A DNA stretch of 64,000 nt from JBGRQA01 sp041725895 (GTDB taxonomy: Bacteria; Bacteroidota; Bacteroidia; Bacteroidales; Marinifilaceae), in NCBI GenBank assembly GCA_041725895.1, contig JBGRQA010000004.1, positions 207,506-271,505 on the forward strand. The letters are read 5' to 3'. A program made the translations under genes and the position numbers. The notes below the pieces were generated by a model, which saw only the letters and a list, made by a program, of their open reading frames with translations, was not told where the DNA came from and did not search any database. Positions 54,816 through 64,000 of this stretch are shown here, one piece after another (the first letter of the stretch is position 1; each line of letters starts with the position of its first letter).

Positions 54816-55643
54816 TTACAAGGTAATATGCTTAGCTCTGAGATCTCGGCTAAGAAAAACACCTGCTTTCTCCTCAAAATTTTCGACAAATTCAGTAGTG
54901 TAAAACTCAAGAGAACTCCCCTTGGTACAACGAACATCCATCTCAGGATGGCGATTCAAATAATCTTTCAAGCTCCTAGCCACAATCTCACCTTGTGCGA
55001 CCAGACGAATCTCCGAAGGCAAGTACTTTCGAATAACGGTTTCCAGCAAAGGATAGTGGGTACAACCCAAAATTAAGGTATCGATCCGGGAATTCTTTTG
55101 AAGAATATTCTCTACATGCTTTCGAATAAAAAACTCTCCTCCACTACTTAGGTACTCATTATTTTCAACCAAAGGAACCCACATAGGACAAGCCTCCTGA
55201 ACAACAGTTATTTCGGGAAACAGTTTGGCGATTTCCAGTGGATAAGAATCGGAACGAACAGTACCAGGAGTCGCCAAAATACCAACATGACCAGATTTTG
55301 TAAGCTGACCAACCGCCTCTACACTGGGACGAATAACACCGAGCACACGCCGGGATGCATCGATTTTAGGCAAATCGCGCTGCTGAATAGTCCTCAGAGC
55401 CTTTGCCGAGGCCGTATTACAAGCTAATATCACCAACTGACAGCCCATAGAAAATAGTTGCTCTACTGCTTCCAAGGTATAATCGTAAACAACGTCATAC
55501 GATCGAGTACCATAAGGGGTGCGAGCATTATCGCCAAGGTAAATAAAATCGTACTCCGGCAACTCATGCTGAATCCGGTCCAGAATCGTCAACCCCCCAT
55601 ATCCGGAGTCAAAAATGCCTATTGCTTGCTTTGTTTGTGCCAT
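54816..55643 (-). CDS. murI: glutamate racemase
   Basis: A 275-residue cofactor-independent racemase making D-glutamate for peptidoglycan. The two catalytic cysteines are Cys75 (ILACNTASA) and Cys194 (LGCTHYPLL). The N-terminal GIFDSGYGGLTIL and GDNARTPYGTRS are also typical. It is the last gene of the envelope cluster but lies behind a terminator hairpin at 55661-55697, so it may also have its own promoter. Confidence 0.96.
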   Translation of the reverse strand: MAQTKQAIGIFDSGYGGLTILDRIQHELPEYDFIYLGDNARTPYGTRSYDVVYDYTLEAVEQLFSMGCQLVILACNTASAKALRTIQQRDLPKIDASRRVLGVIRPSVEAVGQLTKSGHVGILATPGTVRSDSYPLEIAKLFPEITVVQEACPMWVPLVENNEYLSSGGEFFIRKHVENILQKNSRIDTLILGCTHYPLLETVIRKYLPSEIRLVAQGEIVARSLKDYLNRHPEMDVRCTKGSSLEFYTTEFVENFEEKAGVFLSRDLRAKHITL

Positions 55644-55660
55644 AAATCTAACCTAAATAA

Positions 55661-55697
55661 AAAAAGGATGGCATCAAATAAATGCCATCCTTTTTTT
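55661..55697 (-). terminator. terminator between ompH and murI
   Basis: GGATGGCAT and ATGCCATCC form a perfect nine-base stem flanked by A and T runs on both sides, so it works in either direction. Confidence 0.85.
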
Positions 55698-55713
55698 TCA
55701 AAAATAGAAAATA

Positions 55714-56229
55714 CTATTGAATTCCTAATTTGGCCTTCACCAATGGAGTAACATCCTTACTATCGTTAGAGTGATACAAAACAACACCACTACTTACATC
55801 AAAAATGTAAGTAAAATTGTTTTCTTCAGCAACATCCTTAATTGCTTTCATAGCCTTGTCGTAAATAGGCTTGAACAATTCACTTTGCAATTTTTGAATC
55901 TCCTGCTGTGCATACTGATCGTAGTTTTGCATTTTGTTCTGAAGATCCTGAATTTGCTTCTCCTTGGTACTTCGCATTACTTCCGAAAGAGTTTCACGCT
56001 CCTTAACGTAAGCTTGTCCCAATCGTTGCCATTCAGCCTGCATTTCCTTAATACCTTTATCAAATTCCATTGCTTTGGCTTGAATCTGCTTCTGAGCCTG
56101 CTCTTTTTCAGGCATTATTGCCAACAGTTTTGAGGAATCGATATGACCAAATTTATAGCTTTGAGCAAAAGTATTGCCACCAACACAAAGTAGGATGGCC
56201 AAAAAAGTAATTTTAATTAAACGTCTCAT
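55714..56229 (-). CDS. Skp/OmpH-family periplasmic chaperone (copy 1)
   Basis: A 171-residue secreted protein with a signal peptide ending TFAQ (about residue 23). The Skp core begins KFGHIDSSKLLAIMPEKEQAQ, followed by a long coiled coil (about 40-120) and the strand YIFDVSSGVVLYHSNDSKDVT. It holds unfolded outer-membrane proteins on the way to BamA. It lies in tandem with a second copy and downstream of bamA, which is the usual order in this phylum. Confidence 0.92.
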   Translation of the reverse strand: MRRLIKITFLAILLCVGGNTFAQSYKFGHIDSSKLLAIMPEKEQAQKQIQAKAMEFDKGIKEMQAEWQRLGQAYVKERETLSEVMRSTKEKQIQDLQNKMQNYDQYAQQEIQKLQSELFKPIYDKAMKAIKDVAEENNFTYIFDVSSGVVLYHSNDSKDVTPLVKAKLGIQ

Positions 56230-56268
56230 AGTTTTACTCAGTTAGTTTTCGTTCAACAAATATAATAA

Positions 56269-56784
56269 TTAATTCTTATAACCCATTTTACTTAAGACCT
56301 TATCGCTAAGGTCAAATTTCGCGTTAAAATAGATGACCACCGGCCCATTGGCACGATCAACAATCATACCGTAATTTCCAGCCTTGGCTAAATCCTTAAC
56401 TGCATCGTATATTTCATCCTGAATTGGCTTCACCAATTCCTGGCGTTTCTTGTACAAATCTCCATTTCTACCGAAATATTTCTGCTGCAATTTTTGAGCC
56501 TGGGCCTCCTTTTGAGCAATCTCCTTTTCGCGCTTCTCGCGCATATCAGGAGACAAAAACACCTGATCGGCCCGGTATTTGGAATGCATAGCATCAATCT
56601 CAACATAAATGGCCTCAATTTCCTTTTGCCATTGCAAAGAATATTGATCCAACTGCTCCTGTGCAAATTTATACTCAGGAATCTTATTCAATATGTATTC
56701 CGTGTCAATAAATCCATAACGCTGCTGAGCATTGACACAAGTAACACCAACCAGCAAGAACAGAAAGAAGAATAATTTTTTCAT
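56269..56784 (-). CDS. Skp/OmpH-family periplasmic chaperone (copy 2)
   Basis: A 171-residue secreted protein with a signal peptide ending VNAQ (about residue 19). The core RYGFIDTEYILNKIPEYKFAQEQL leads to a coiled coil (about 45-115) and the strand YGMIVDRANGPVVIYFNAKFDLSD. It has the same length as copy 1 but clearly differs in sequence, so the duplication is old. The gap to bamA (56785-57049, 265 bases) has no terminator, only a weak -7-like CAAAGAAA near its end. Confidence 0.92.
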   Translation of the reverse strand: MKKLFFFLFLLVGVTCVNAQQRYGFIDTEYILNKIPEYKFAQEQLDQYSLQWQKEIEAIYVEIDAMHSKYRADQVFLSPDMREKREKEIAQKEAQAQKLQQKYFGRNGDLYKKRQELVKPIQDEIYDAVKDLAKAGNYGMIVDRANGPVVIYFNAKFDLSDKVLSKMGYKN

Positions 56785-57049
56785 GTATTTATAATTTCCT
56801 TATTTAGGTCACAAAGAAAACTCAAATTTCCCCCTCCTCACAACTGAAACATCTATCACAATTTATCTGAGGAAGAGTTTTTTTATCAGCAAACCCCTTT
56901 GGAATACAATCAAAAAAGTTTACATAAAATCTAACCTAAAAATAGTAATCTTAACTTAGATAAAACAGGAATCGTGTTACAAATCAAACAACATTCCTAA
57001 AATTAACCTTATTATTTATTTCTCCCAATAGCTAAGGTTTTAAAACATG

Positions 57050-59608
57050 TTAAAATTGCTGCCCAATTACGAAATGGAATTGTCCCTTATTTTTACCTGG
57101 TTGATTGGCCTCATCGAATCCATATCCCCAGTCAATACCTAATAACCCAAACATTGGCAGGAATATTCTCATTCCGACTCCGGCAGATCGTCTCAAATCA
57201 AATGGTTGAAAATCTTCGAAATCAAACCAAGCATTACCAGCCTCGGCGAATGCCAGAGCATAAATGGTAGCAGATTGACTCAAAGACAATGGATAGCGAA
57301 GCTCCATGGTCAGTTTCGTATAAATATTTCCACCCTTTCTTTGTCCGGTTGCAGTATTAATCGGAGTAAGGGATCCATTTTCATATCCTCTCAATCCAAT
57401 GTAATCCGAACCATACATACTGTAACCCGACATACCGTCTCCTCCTAACTCGAAGGTTTCAAAGGGAGAGCGCTTGTCCTTGTCGAAGTATCCCAAAAAT
57501 CCATACTCTGCTCCGGTATACAGTACCAGGGTTTTATCATTCGAAGTCAAAGGAGTGTACATTTTTCCTTTGAAAGTCCATTTATGATATTCGATCCACT
57601 TATACAGCTCCTGCTCAGCATCTCTTCGAGCATCAGCCGAAGTTTCGGGATTGCTTATCTCATCTGCTATTTGTCTGTAATTTTTTCCATCGAACAGTGA
57701 GTAAGGTGGAGTTATTTTCAAACTAAGAGTGAAACTTGATCCGCGACGAGTATACAATGGATTATCAATAGAACTCCGGGAAAGACTTGTTGTAAAACTC
57801 AGGTTATTGGAGGTACCATTAGAAATCAAATAGTACTGCCAGTTTTTCAAATCGTAGTGCTGGTAACTAGCATCATTGTACAATACAAAGAAATCATCAG
57901 GCCATTTTAGTCTGCGCGACAAACCAACGCTGGCACCATAAATCTTCTGATACTGATTTTCATCTGGATCCAAAGGTTGATAATAACTATAACTACTACT
58001 AAACCCTGTTTGCTTGGAGCTATACAATGAAACACTTAAGGAAGTAGGTTTCTTTCCGCCCAACCAAGGCTCAGTGAACGACAAACTGTAGGTATTGTAA
58101 TAGGATCCGTTGGTTTGAGCACGAATACTCAAGGTCTGTCCATCTCCAGTAGGCAGCGGACTCCAAGCCTCCTTATTAAATATATTACGGATGGAGAAAT
58201 TCGAGAATTTCAAACCTACGGTACCAATAATCATACCAGCTCCCCAACCTCCGGAAAGTTCAATCTGGTCGTTGGCTTTCTCCTCCAATGCATAGGAAAT
58301 ATCAACGGTTCCGCTCTCCGGATGCGGTTTTACATCTGGAGATATAGCTTCGGGATCAAAGTGTCCCAACTGAGCCAAACGACGCACACTTTCAATAATA
58401 TCGGACTTGCTGAAAAGCTGCCCCGGATAGGTATACAATTCTCTTCGGGCAACATGCTCGTTGGTTTTGGTGTTCCCGGTAATTGTTACACGATCAATAC
58501 GTGCCTGCTTCCCTTCAATCACCCTCATCTCAACATTAATGGAATCCGTTCCAACAATCGTTTCTACGGGATTCACATTAAAAAACAGATAACCATTATC
58601 CAAATACTTGTTGCTTACAGCATCCTCATCTACAGAAAGGCGATCATCCAACATTTTTTTATTGTATATATCCCCCTTCTTAATCTTTAGAATACGATCA
58701 AGATAGTAGGAAGGATAAACGGTATTCCCAATCCACGAAATATCATTGAAGAAATATTGATTTCCTTCCTTCAGTTTCAAATAAATTTCTACACGTTCAG
58801 GACTAACCTGCACTACACTATCCGAAACTATTTTCGCATCACGATACCCTTTTTCGTTGTACTTATCAATCAGAAGAATCTTATCCTCCTCCCAATTCTC
58901 TGCGATATACTTGGAAGACTTCAAAAAGTATTTAAATTTCTTCTCCTTACTCTTCTTCAGGGCCTTCTTCACCTTGTTGTCTGTCAAAGCGGAATTCCCC
59001 TCAATAAATATATCCTTAATCTTAATCTTCTGATTCCGATCAACATTAATATCCAGCATAACACTATTTTCCGACTCGGGATCGTCGCGTTGCAAAACGG
59101 ACACTTCGGTATTGTAGTATCCCTTATCTTTATAATATCCCTGCACAATCCGCTGGGTATTATCCACAAGATAATCCGTTACCTGGATTCCTTTCATCAA
59201 CTTCAGCTTATCCTTAATCTTAGTGGTTTCGGATTTGGAAGTTCCATTATAATTAACACCGGAAAGTCTTGGCCTCTCCTGCATGTGAATATTCAGATAA
59301 ATCTTTTCACCAATCAATTTGGAGGCGGTAATCTGAATGTCGGAGAACAAACCTTGCTTGTAAAGTTTTTGAATAGCTTTGGTTACTTTTTCCCCAGGAA
59401 CTTCAATCTTGGACCCTATATGCAAACCGGAAATCTGCACGAGCACATTATTTTCCAAATGTTTTACCCCGGATATGGATACTCCGCCTAATTCATATTT
59501 TTTAGGAGAGGAATAGTAAACTTTGGGGTTGTAAATCGTATCCGTTTGCTGTGCCTGAACACCCAAACTCAACAGTAGGGCAAAGATGAAAGTAATTCTT
59601 TTGATCAT
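57050..59608 (-). CDS. bamA: outer membrane protein assembly factor BamA
   Basis: An 852-residue Omp85 protein that inserts beta-barrels into the outer membrane. The signal peptide ends QAQ (about residue 21). Five POTRA domains cover about 35-450 (for example ITASKLIGEKIYLNIHMQERP and IDRVTITGNTKTNEHVARRELYTYPGQLF-like segments). The barrel to the end finishes in the aromatic GQQF. It is placed between uppS and the two Skp-like chaperones that feed it. Confidence 0.95.
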   Translation of the reverse strand: MIKRITFIFALLLSLGVQAQQTDTIYNPKVYYSSPKKYELGGVSISGVKHLENNVLVQISGLHIGSKIEVPGEKVTKAIQKLYKQGLFSDIQITASKLIGEKIYLNIHMQERPRLSGVNYNGTSKSETTKIKDKLKLMKGIQVTDYLVDNTQRIVQGYYKDKGYYNTEVSVLQRDDPESENSVMLDINVDRNQKIKIKDIFIEGNSALTDNKVKKALKKSKEKKFKYFLKSSKYIAENWEEDKILLIDKYNEKGYRDAKIVSDSVVQVSPERVEIYLKLKEGNQYFFNDISWIGNTVYPSYYLDRILKIKKGDIYNKKMLDDRLSVDEDAVSNKYLDNGYLFFNVNPVETIVGTDSINVEMRVIEGKQARIDRVTITGNTKTNEHVARRELYTYPGQLFSKSDIIESVRRLAQLGHFDPEAISPDVKPHPESGTVDISYALEEKANDQIELSGGWGAGMIIGTVGLKFSNFSIRNIFNKEAWSPLPTGDGQTLSIRAQTNGSYYNTYSLSFTEPWLGGKKPTSLSVSLYSSKQTGFSSSYSYYQPLDPDENQYQKIYGASVGLSRRLKWPDDFFVLYNDASYQHYDLKNWQYYLISNGTSNNLSFTTSLSRSSIDNPLYTRRGSSFTLSLKITPPYSLFDGKNYRQIADEISNPETSADARRDAEQELYKWIEYHKWTFKGKMYTPLTSNDKTLVLYTGAEYGFLGYFDKDKRSPFETFELGGDGMSGYSMYGSDYIGLRGYENGSLTPINTATGQRKGGNIYTKLTMELRYPLSLSQSATIYALAFAEAGNAWFDFEDFQPFDLRRSAGVGMRIFLPMFGLLGIDWGYGFDEANQPGKNKGQFHFVIGQQF

Positions 59609-59631
59609 TCCGATTAATATATGGTTAATCC

Positions 59632-60378
59632 TTATTTTTCCGATAATTGCTCACTCGTTTTTCCAAAACGACGTTCGCGGTTCTGAAAATCATACAGAGC
59701 CTGATATAATTCCTCTTTTTTGAAATCGGGCCAGAACTTTGACGTGAAGTATAACTCAGCGTAAGCAATCTGCCATAGCAAAAAGTTACTTATTCGTGTC
59801 TCCCCACTGGTTCGAATCAACAATTCAGGATCGGGTATATGAGCAGTAGTTAAATTTTCAGAGAATACCTGATCGTTTATGGCCTCTGCTGTCAATTCGC
59901 CAGCTTTAACCTTCTGAGCTATTTTTTTCGTAGCTTCAACAATCTCCCACCGGGCACTGTAGCTCAAAGCAAGTACTAGAGTCAGACCGGTATTCACCGA
60001 AGTATTTTGGATTGTACCCTGCAATTTCTCCAGCACTTCTGCCGGAAGACTTTCCAAATTACCAATGGCTTGCAGGCGCACATTGTTCTTCATCAAAGTG
60101 GGTGTTTCATTCTCGATCGCATCCACCAAAAGGGACATCAATCCCAGAACCTCATCCTGCGGACGGTTCCAGTTTTCTGTAGAGAATGCATAAAGGGTGA
60201 GATAATCAATCCCCAATTCAGCTGCACCTTCCACCGTTTGTCGGACGGCTTCCACTCCATGCTGATGGCCAATTATGCGATGCTCTCCTCTCTTTTTCGC
60301 CCAGCGTCCGTTCCCATCCATAATAACGGCAACGTGCTTGGGCAATCTTTCAGTAACTAATTTATCTTTAACTGACAT
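59632..60378 (-). CDS. uppS: undecaprenyl diphosphate synthase (isoprenyl transferase)
   Basis: A 248-residue cis-prenyltransferase making the C55 lipid carrier for cell-wall and polysaccharide synthesis. Catalytic Asp21 lies in VIMDGNGRWAKKR. FSTENWNRP near residue 75 and the C-terminal RTSGETRISNFLLWQIAYAE are the other conserved blocks. It lies 16 bases after the DUF6089 gene and 23 bases before bamA. Confidence 0.96.
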   Translation of the reverse strand: MSVKDKLVTERLPKHVAVIMDGNGRWAKKRGEHRIIGHQHGVEAVRQTVEGAAELGIDYLTLYAFSTENWNRPQDEVLGLMSLLVDAIENETPTLMKNNVRLQAIGNLESLPAEVLEKLQGTIQNTSVNTGLTLVLALSYSARWEIVEATKKIAQKVKAGELTAEAINDQVFSENLTTAHIPDPELLIRTSGETRISNFLLWQIAYAELYFTSKFWPDFKKEELYQALYDFQNRERRFGKTSEQLSEK

Positions 60379-60394
60379 AAACTTTCTTACAAAC

Positions 60395-61060
60395 CTATCT
60401 TACAAACCTATCATACGAATGGCACTCCTCATTATCGGGAAATAATTTATAGGTAATAATCACCCCCACAAAGGAAACCCAATCGTTATTGTGTGCTATA
60501 CTTTTCTGATTCAGATCAAACGGATCATCCAAATTATCCAAATCATCGGTAAAGCTTTTTCGAAAACTCCACTCAAATGCCCCAGACCATCGACCGGGTA
60601 GATTAAACTTTAATCCGGCCCCCATGGGGATTGTAAGTGATGAGCCTGTACTGGTAGGAGCAATGTAACCAATTCCACCGGTAACGTAGGGCACCAACCC
60701 TTTTGTTCTGGATTTCTTGGGCACCCAAAAAGGTTGAAAATTGAACTCAACCTGAAGAGCCAGATCCACAACCTCCGTATCAAAATTGGCCCGACGCTGT
60801 TGTTGGAAATTATTATTGAAATCTAAATCATCGGCACTAAGGTCAGAAAACAACATACTTGCACGCAAGGAAAAGTGAGGATCGAAATTGTACCGATAAA
60901 TTCCCCCGAGGGTAAACCCAGGCGAATAGAACTGTTTCTTCGGATTGATATCCCCCATGTAATAGGATACACCACCAAAAATTCCAAGATCAGCTTTGGT
61001 TTGTGCCCATCCTGAAAAAGAAAGAATCAAAAAAACAATTCCTGACAACAGCCTCTTCAT
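60395..61060 (-). CDS. DUF6089-family outer-membrane barrel protein
   Basis: A 221-residue exported protein with a signal peptide ending GWAQ (about residue 20). Beta-strand-rich sequence such as DLGIFGGVSYYMGDINP follows, with an eight-strand barrel-like pattern up to VGVIITYKLF. A short tail follows. From memory, DUF6089 genes sit between nadK and uppS in many Bacteroidota. Role unknown. Confidence 0.85.
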   Translation of the reverse strand: MKRLLSGIVFLILSFSGWAQTKADLGIFGGVSYYMGDINPKKQFYSPGFTLGGIYRYNFDPHFSLRASMLFSDLSADDLDFNNNFQQQRRANFDTEVVDLALQVEFNFQPFWVPKKSRTKGLVPYVTGGIGYIAPTSTGSSLTIPMGAGLKFNLPGRWSGAFEWSFRKSFTDDLDNLDDPFDLNQKSIAHNNDWVSFVGVIITYKLFPDNEECHSYDRFVR

Positions 61061-61341
61061 CTAAAAAGGAGTTCTTTGTTTATTTTCAATCACGAAATTT
61101 CCTCGCAAAATATCATTTTTTAACTTTCGCACCGTACTCTTTTCCTCACAAAAATCCCGACATCAGAAACGATTCCGACACCCGGTAAATCATGAGTCAA
61201 TAACCGCACTACTCTACTCTCCAATAACTCATAAGCTACAAAAGTAACATATAATATTAAAAAACCTTATCTATCGGGTAAATAATGCCCCCTGTCGCCG
61301 TTAATTTTTGTTAAAAATTAGAGTCTTCCGAATCCGCTTTT

Positions 61342-62226
61342 CTAATTCCGTTTATCTACGCCCCACATCAATTTATTCCGCAAAGTAGAGTAAAAACTAT
61401 GCGATTTTAGCTTTATCACTTTAACCTTAAAATCAGCCTTTCGAATTTTAAGCTCAATCGAGGAATCAAAAACTGCCGACCGCGAATCAAGAGAGGCTAA
61501 ATATTGAGGACTTCGCCCCTCTACCCGTAGGGTTATCTCCTGATGATTGGGGACAACAATAGGACGAACCGTTAAATTGTGCGGGGATATTGGAGAAATA
61601 ATAAAATTCTGCGTATTGGGTATCAAGATAGGACCTCCAACACTCAGGGAATAAGCCGTAGAACCGGTTGGAGTTGCAATAATCAATCCGTCGGCCCAAT
61701 AGGAATTCAAATATTCATCATCCAAATAGGTGTGAATGGTGATCATGGAAGCAGAATCCTTTTTATGAACGGTAAATTCATTCAAGGCACAATTAAATTT
61801 ACCAAACAAGCCATTTTCCGAAGTACTCATTTGAAGCAAGGTTCTCTCCTCAAGAGAATAATTCCCGGCAAACAAATCTTCCAGGGCTTGGGGGATTTCA
61901 TCCCGTGCAATATCCGCCATAAAACCCAATCGACCACTATTGATCCCCACCAAGGGGATATCCAGGTCCCGAACCTGTGTTACCGCATCCAGGAAAGTTC
62001 CATCTCCCCCAATGCTAAACATGAAATCGATGGAAGCATCCAGATCTTCATATTGCGAAAAAAACCCCTTCACAGGGGGCTTAAAATTCACTTCCCGAAT
62101 CAGGAAATCATAAAAGGGGTGATAAATAATCACCTCTGCATCATATTGAGCAAATAGCTCAAACATTTGCTGAAAGCTATCCGAAAACCCCGGACTGAAC
62201 TGCTTCCCATATAGTGCAATTTTCAT
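61342..62226 (-). CDS. nadK: NAD kinase
   Basis: A 294-residue ATP-NAD kinase that makes NADP+. The nucleotide motif GGDGTFLDAV lies near residue 75, NSGRLGFMAD near residue 100 and TPTGSTAYSLSVGGPI near residue 185. It belongs to the conserved block with DUF6089, uppS and bamA, though 281 gene-free bases separate it from DUF6089. Confidence 0.96.
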   Translation of the reverse strand: MKIALYGKQFSPGFSDSFQQMFELFAQYDAEVIIYHPFYDFLIREVNFKPPVKGFFSQYEDLDASIDFMFSIGGDGTFLDAVTQVRDLDIPLVGINSGRLGFMADIARDEIPQALEDLFAGNYSLEERTLLQMSTSENGLFGKFNCALNEFTVHKKDSASMITIHTYLDDEYLNSYWADGLIIATPTGSTAYSLSVGGPILIPNTQNFIISPISPHNLTVRPIVVPNHQEITLRVEGRSPQYLASLDSRSAVFDSSIELKIRKADFKVKVIKLKSHSFYSTLRNKLMWGVDKRN

Positions 62227-62506
62227 AGCTCATAAATTTGAATCCCCCACACCAGTCAACACAACCCTCCGTGAAATTTCTGCCAACTCAACAAAATTCC
62301 TTTCGTATCCCGGCAAAACGCCACTCAACAGTTGGTGTTGTCTGCTTATGGAGCATCTCAATTCTCTTTACGTTACAACCTTATTTTATGCAAGGGCTTC
62401 AGTCCTTTCCTACTGACAAACAATGCGGAAAACAATTCTTTCGTCGGTTTAAACATTCCCTGAAACCAAAACCTTTGTACTACCATCAAAAGGATACTAC
62501 AAAACA

Positions 62507-62536
62507 CAAATATAAACCAATGAAATCAGCATACAA
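62507..62536 (-). promoter_or_regulatory. candidate promoter of nadK
   Basis: On the minus strand TTG (62534-62536), 19 bases, TATATTTG (62507-62514), a close match to the phylum's consensus. The leader would be about 275 nt. The 384-base stretch 62227-62610 otherwise shows nothing. A 113-codon plus-strand ORF in it looks like chance. Confidence 0.45.
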
Positions 62537-62610
62537 GCTTGTTTGCATATCGAAAAAAAATAATTTTCACAGCCCCTAAATTTCTTTGGCGAGAACAACA
62601 AAAGGAACAA

Positions 62611-63276
62611 TCAGATATTCAAAAATCGCATAAAAGAATTATATCGATCTTCAAGTAAATCCTTCATGTCATCTTCCCGCACATAAGTCGTTTTAATAGT
62701 ATAATCAAACCGAAGAAAGGTTTGAATAATGGAGGAAAGATTGGTCCGGTTGATCTTAAGAGTCAACTCTATTTTACGGGAATCGAGAGTGGATTTTATG
62801 TAGGAGCTTAGGATTTTTGCATCATTGCTTTCTACAATCCGCGAAATCTCCGAAAGGGAATAGTCAACCGAATTCAATTCCAATTCAATAATTCCACCGG
62901 GCTCTCGAACGGCAAAAATTTGCTCAATGTAATGCATCAAGTCATTCAGGGTAATCAACCCCAAATAATTTTTCTCATCTTCCAAAACCGGAATCACAGT
63001 AAGTTTCAGGCGGGATACGATCTCGATAATATCGTAAATGTGTTGATTGTACTGCACAAAAGGACTGAACAGGGACAACTTTTGACGACCGATGGGCTCT
63101 TCGGCACGATTTAAATCGTAAATATCATTATCCGATATCAAACCTAAAAATTCGTGCTCCCGAACAATTGGCAGATGAGAAACCCGAAAAATCTCCATCC
63201 AATTCAAGGCCTGAATCCCGGTATCCGATTCACGAAGCACAGGAACGACATCAGAAATTAAATCTTTTGCTATCAT
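62611..63276 (-). CDS. CBS-domain pair protein
   Basis: A 221-residue cytoplasmic protein with two CBS motifs (about 10-60, SHLPIVREHEFLGLISDND; and about 75-135, VIPVLEDEKNYLGLITLNDLMHYIEQ). An ACT-like C-terminal part follows (about 140-210, EPGGIIELELNSVDYSLSEIS). CBS pairs bind adenosine nucleotides and usually regulate a partner. It is divergent from pdxJ and upstream of nadK. Its target is not evident. Confidence 0.85.
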   Translation of the reverse strand: MIAKDLISDVVPVLRESDTGIQALNWMEIFRVSHLPIVREHEFLGLISDNDIYDLNRAEEPIGRQKLSLFSPFVQYNQHIYDIIEIVSRLKLTVIPVLEDEKNYLGLITLNDLMHYIEQIFAVREPGGIIELELNSVDYSLSEISRIVESNDAKILSSYIKSTLDSRKIELTLKINRTNLSSIIQTFLRFDYTIKTTYVREDDMKDLLEDRYNSFMRFLNI

Positions 63277-63419
63277 ATTCGATTATTTTCAGGGAAATAC
63301 CCTAATTTTGTTCCTAAGTCTAAAAAACGCAACACAATCAATAACACAACAACCTGTTTTCGCATTTTGCTTTTAATTACCCCATCTCTTTGCAAACAGG
63401 TTTTAAAAATTAATAAAAA

Positions 63420-64000
63420 ATGACCAGACTTAGTGTAAATATAAACAAAATTGCCACATTAAGAAATGCTCGCGGCGGAAATACGCCCAGTGTCACCAAA
63501 GCTGCTGTGGATTGTGAAAGATTTGGAGCTGAAGGAATTACCGTCCACCCACGTCCCGACGAACGACACATACGCTACCAGGATGTGCTGGATTTAAAAC
63601 CATTGGTTAAAACAGAATTCAACATCGAAGGATACCCTTCCCGCGATTTCATCAATCTTGTGCTGAAAGTAAAACCAGAACAAGTAACCCTGGTACCCGA
63701 TCCACCAGAGGCAATCACCTCAAACGCCGGATGGGATACTGTAGCCAACAAAGAATTGCTCACCGGAATCATTTCGGAATTCAAGCAAGCCGGTATTCGC
63801 ACCTCTATTTTTGTTGATACCAACCTGGAGAACATTAGGGGAGCCGTAGCCACCGGAACCGACCGGGTGGAACTTTACACCGAACCCTACGCTACCGACT
63901 ACCCAAAAGACAGAGAGGCAGCCATCGCTCCTTTCGTAGAGGCAGCCAAACTGGCCAACGAACTGGGATTGGAATTGAACGCGGGTCACGACCTTAGCCT
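63420..64000 (+). CDS. pdxJ: pyridoxine 5'-phosphate synthase (partial at right edge)
   Basis: The reading frame starts with ATG at 63420 and is open to the end of the window, 193 complete codons so far out of about 240 in the family. The start TRLSVNINKIATLRNARGG, TVHPRPDERHI near residue 45, EFNIEGYPS near residue 70 and ELNAGHDLSL at the edge are all characteristic. The enzyme condenses 3-amino-2-oxopropyl phosphate and deoxyxylulose phosphate to pyridoxine 5'-phosphate. It is divergent from the CBS-domain gene. Confidence 0.96.
   Translation, partial: MTRLSVNINKIATLRNARGGNTPSVTKAAVDCERFGAEGITVHPRPDERHIRYQDVLDLKPLVKTEFNIEGYPSRDFINLVLKVKPEQVTLVPDPPEAITSNAGWDTVANKELLTGIISEFKQAGIRTSIFVDTNLENIRGAVATGTDRVELYTEPYATDYPKDREAAIAPFVEAAKLANELGLELNAGHDLS

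Noticed and set aside
62238..62579. Plus-strand 113-codon ORF between nadK and the CBS gene
   Set aside because: Low complexity, no ribosome site, and it overlaps the likely nadK promoter and leader on the other strand.

Overview
The window reads as chromosomal DNA of a marine, low-GC member of the Bacteroidota. This rests on SusC/SusD pairs, the type IX secretion plug protein, the nadK-uppS-bamA-ompH-murI cluster and several matches to the Bacteroidota promoter consensus (TTTG about 20 bases before TAnnTTTG). A sodium-translocating NQR complex plus an NhaC antiporter points to a sodium-using marine organism; ferredoxin-dependent 2-oxoacid oxidoreductase and futalosine-route menaquinone synthesis suggest a microaerobic or facultative anaerobe. 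A family such as Marinifilaceae or a relative in Marinilabiliales is a guess. I saw no rRNA, tRNA, transposase, phage block or CRISPR array.

Layout: 50-6090 (-) complete nqrABCDEF operon. 6306-9320 (+) T9SS plug protein, an odd 168-residue ORF and a divergent bioB. 9321-10183 non-coding DNA with degenerate palindromic repeats and a long leader before nhaC. 10184-14110 (+) nhaC, pruA (P5C dehydrogenase) and an FtsB/DivIC protein. 14183-14481 an exact 43-bp tandem array between convergent genes. 14516-16576 (-) a GT2 glycosyltransferase and a Skp/OmpH-like protein. 16909-17820 (+) proline dehydrogenase, partner of pruA. 17871-19230 (-) a carboxypeptidase-regulatory-like protein and a nitroreductase. 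19337-21729 (+) a compact cassette of two paralogous beta-propeller proteins and a GNAT acetyltransferase. 22003-24068 (+) a membrane class III nucleotide cyclase and an outer-membrane barrel. 24114-25456 (-) adjacent Fe-type and Mn-type superoxide dismutases. 25675-29583 MATE exporter, mqnB, folE, fabD. 29735-30736 (-) small envelope proteins. 30972-33947 (-) a receiver/PPDK_N fusion. 34215-37102 (-) korBA with a triple inverted-repeat operator. 38380-53698 (-) three consecutive SusC/SusD pairs. 54163-63276 gamma-carbonic anhydrase (+), then the envelope cluster murI, ompH, ompH, bamA, uppS, DUF6089, nadK, CBS protein (-). pdxJ (+) runs off the right edge.

How parts work together: NQR makes the sodium gradient that NhaC uses. 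PRODH and PruA degrade proline to glutamate. BamA, the Skp-like chaperones, UppS and MurI support envelope assembly. The three SusCD pairs have nearly identical SusC N-termini, matching promoters (TTTG-N19-CACTTTTG) and about 210-nt 5' leaders with shared blocks, but very different barrels. No regulator or degradative enzyme lies among them. This shared-front-end arrangement, the propeller/GNAT cassette, the korA operator array and the 43-bp repeat are the most interesting items.
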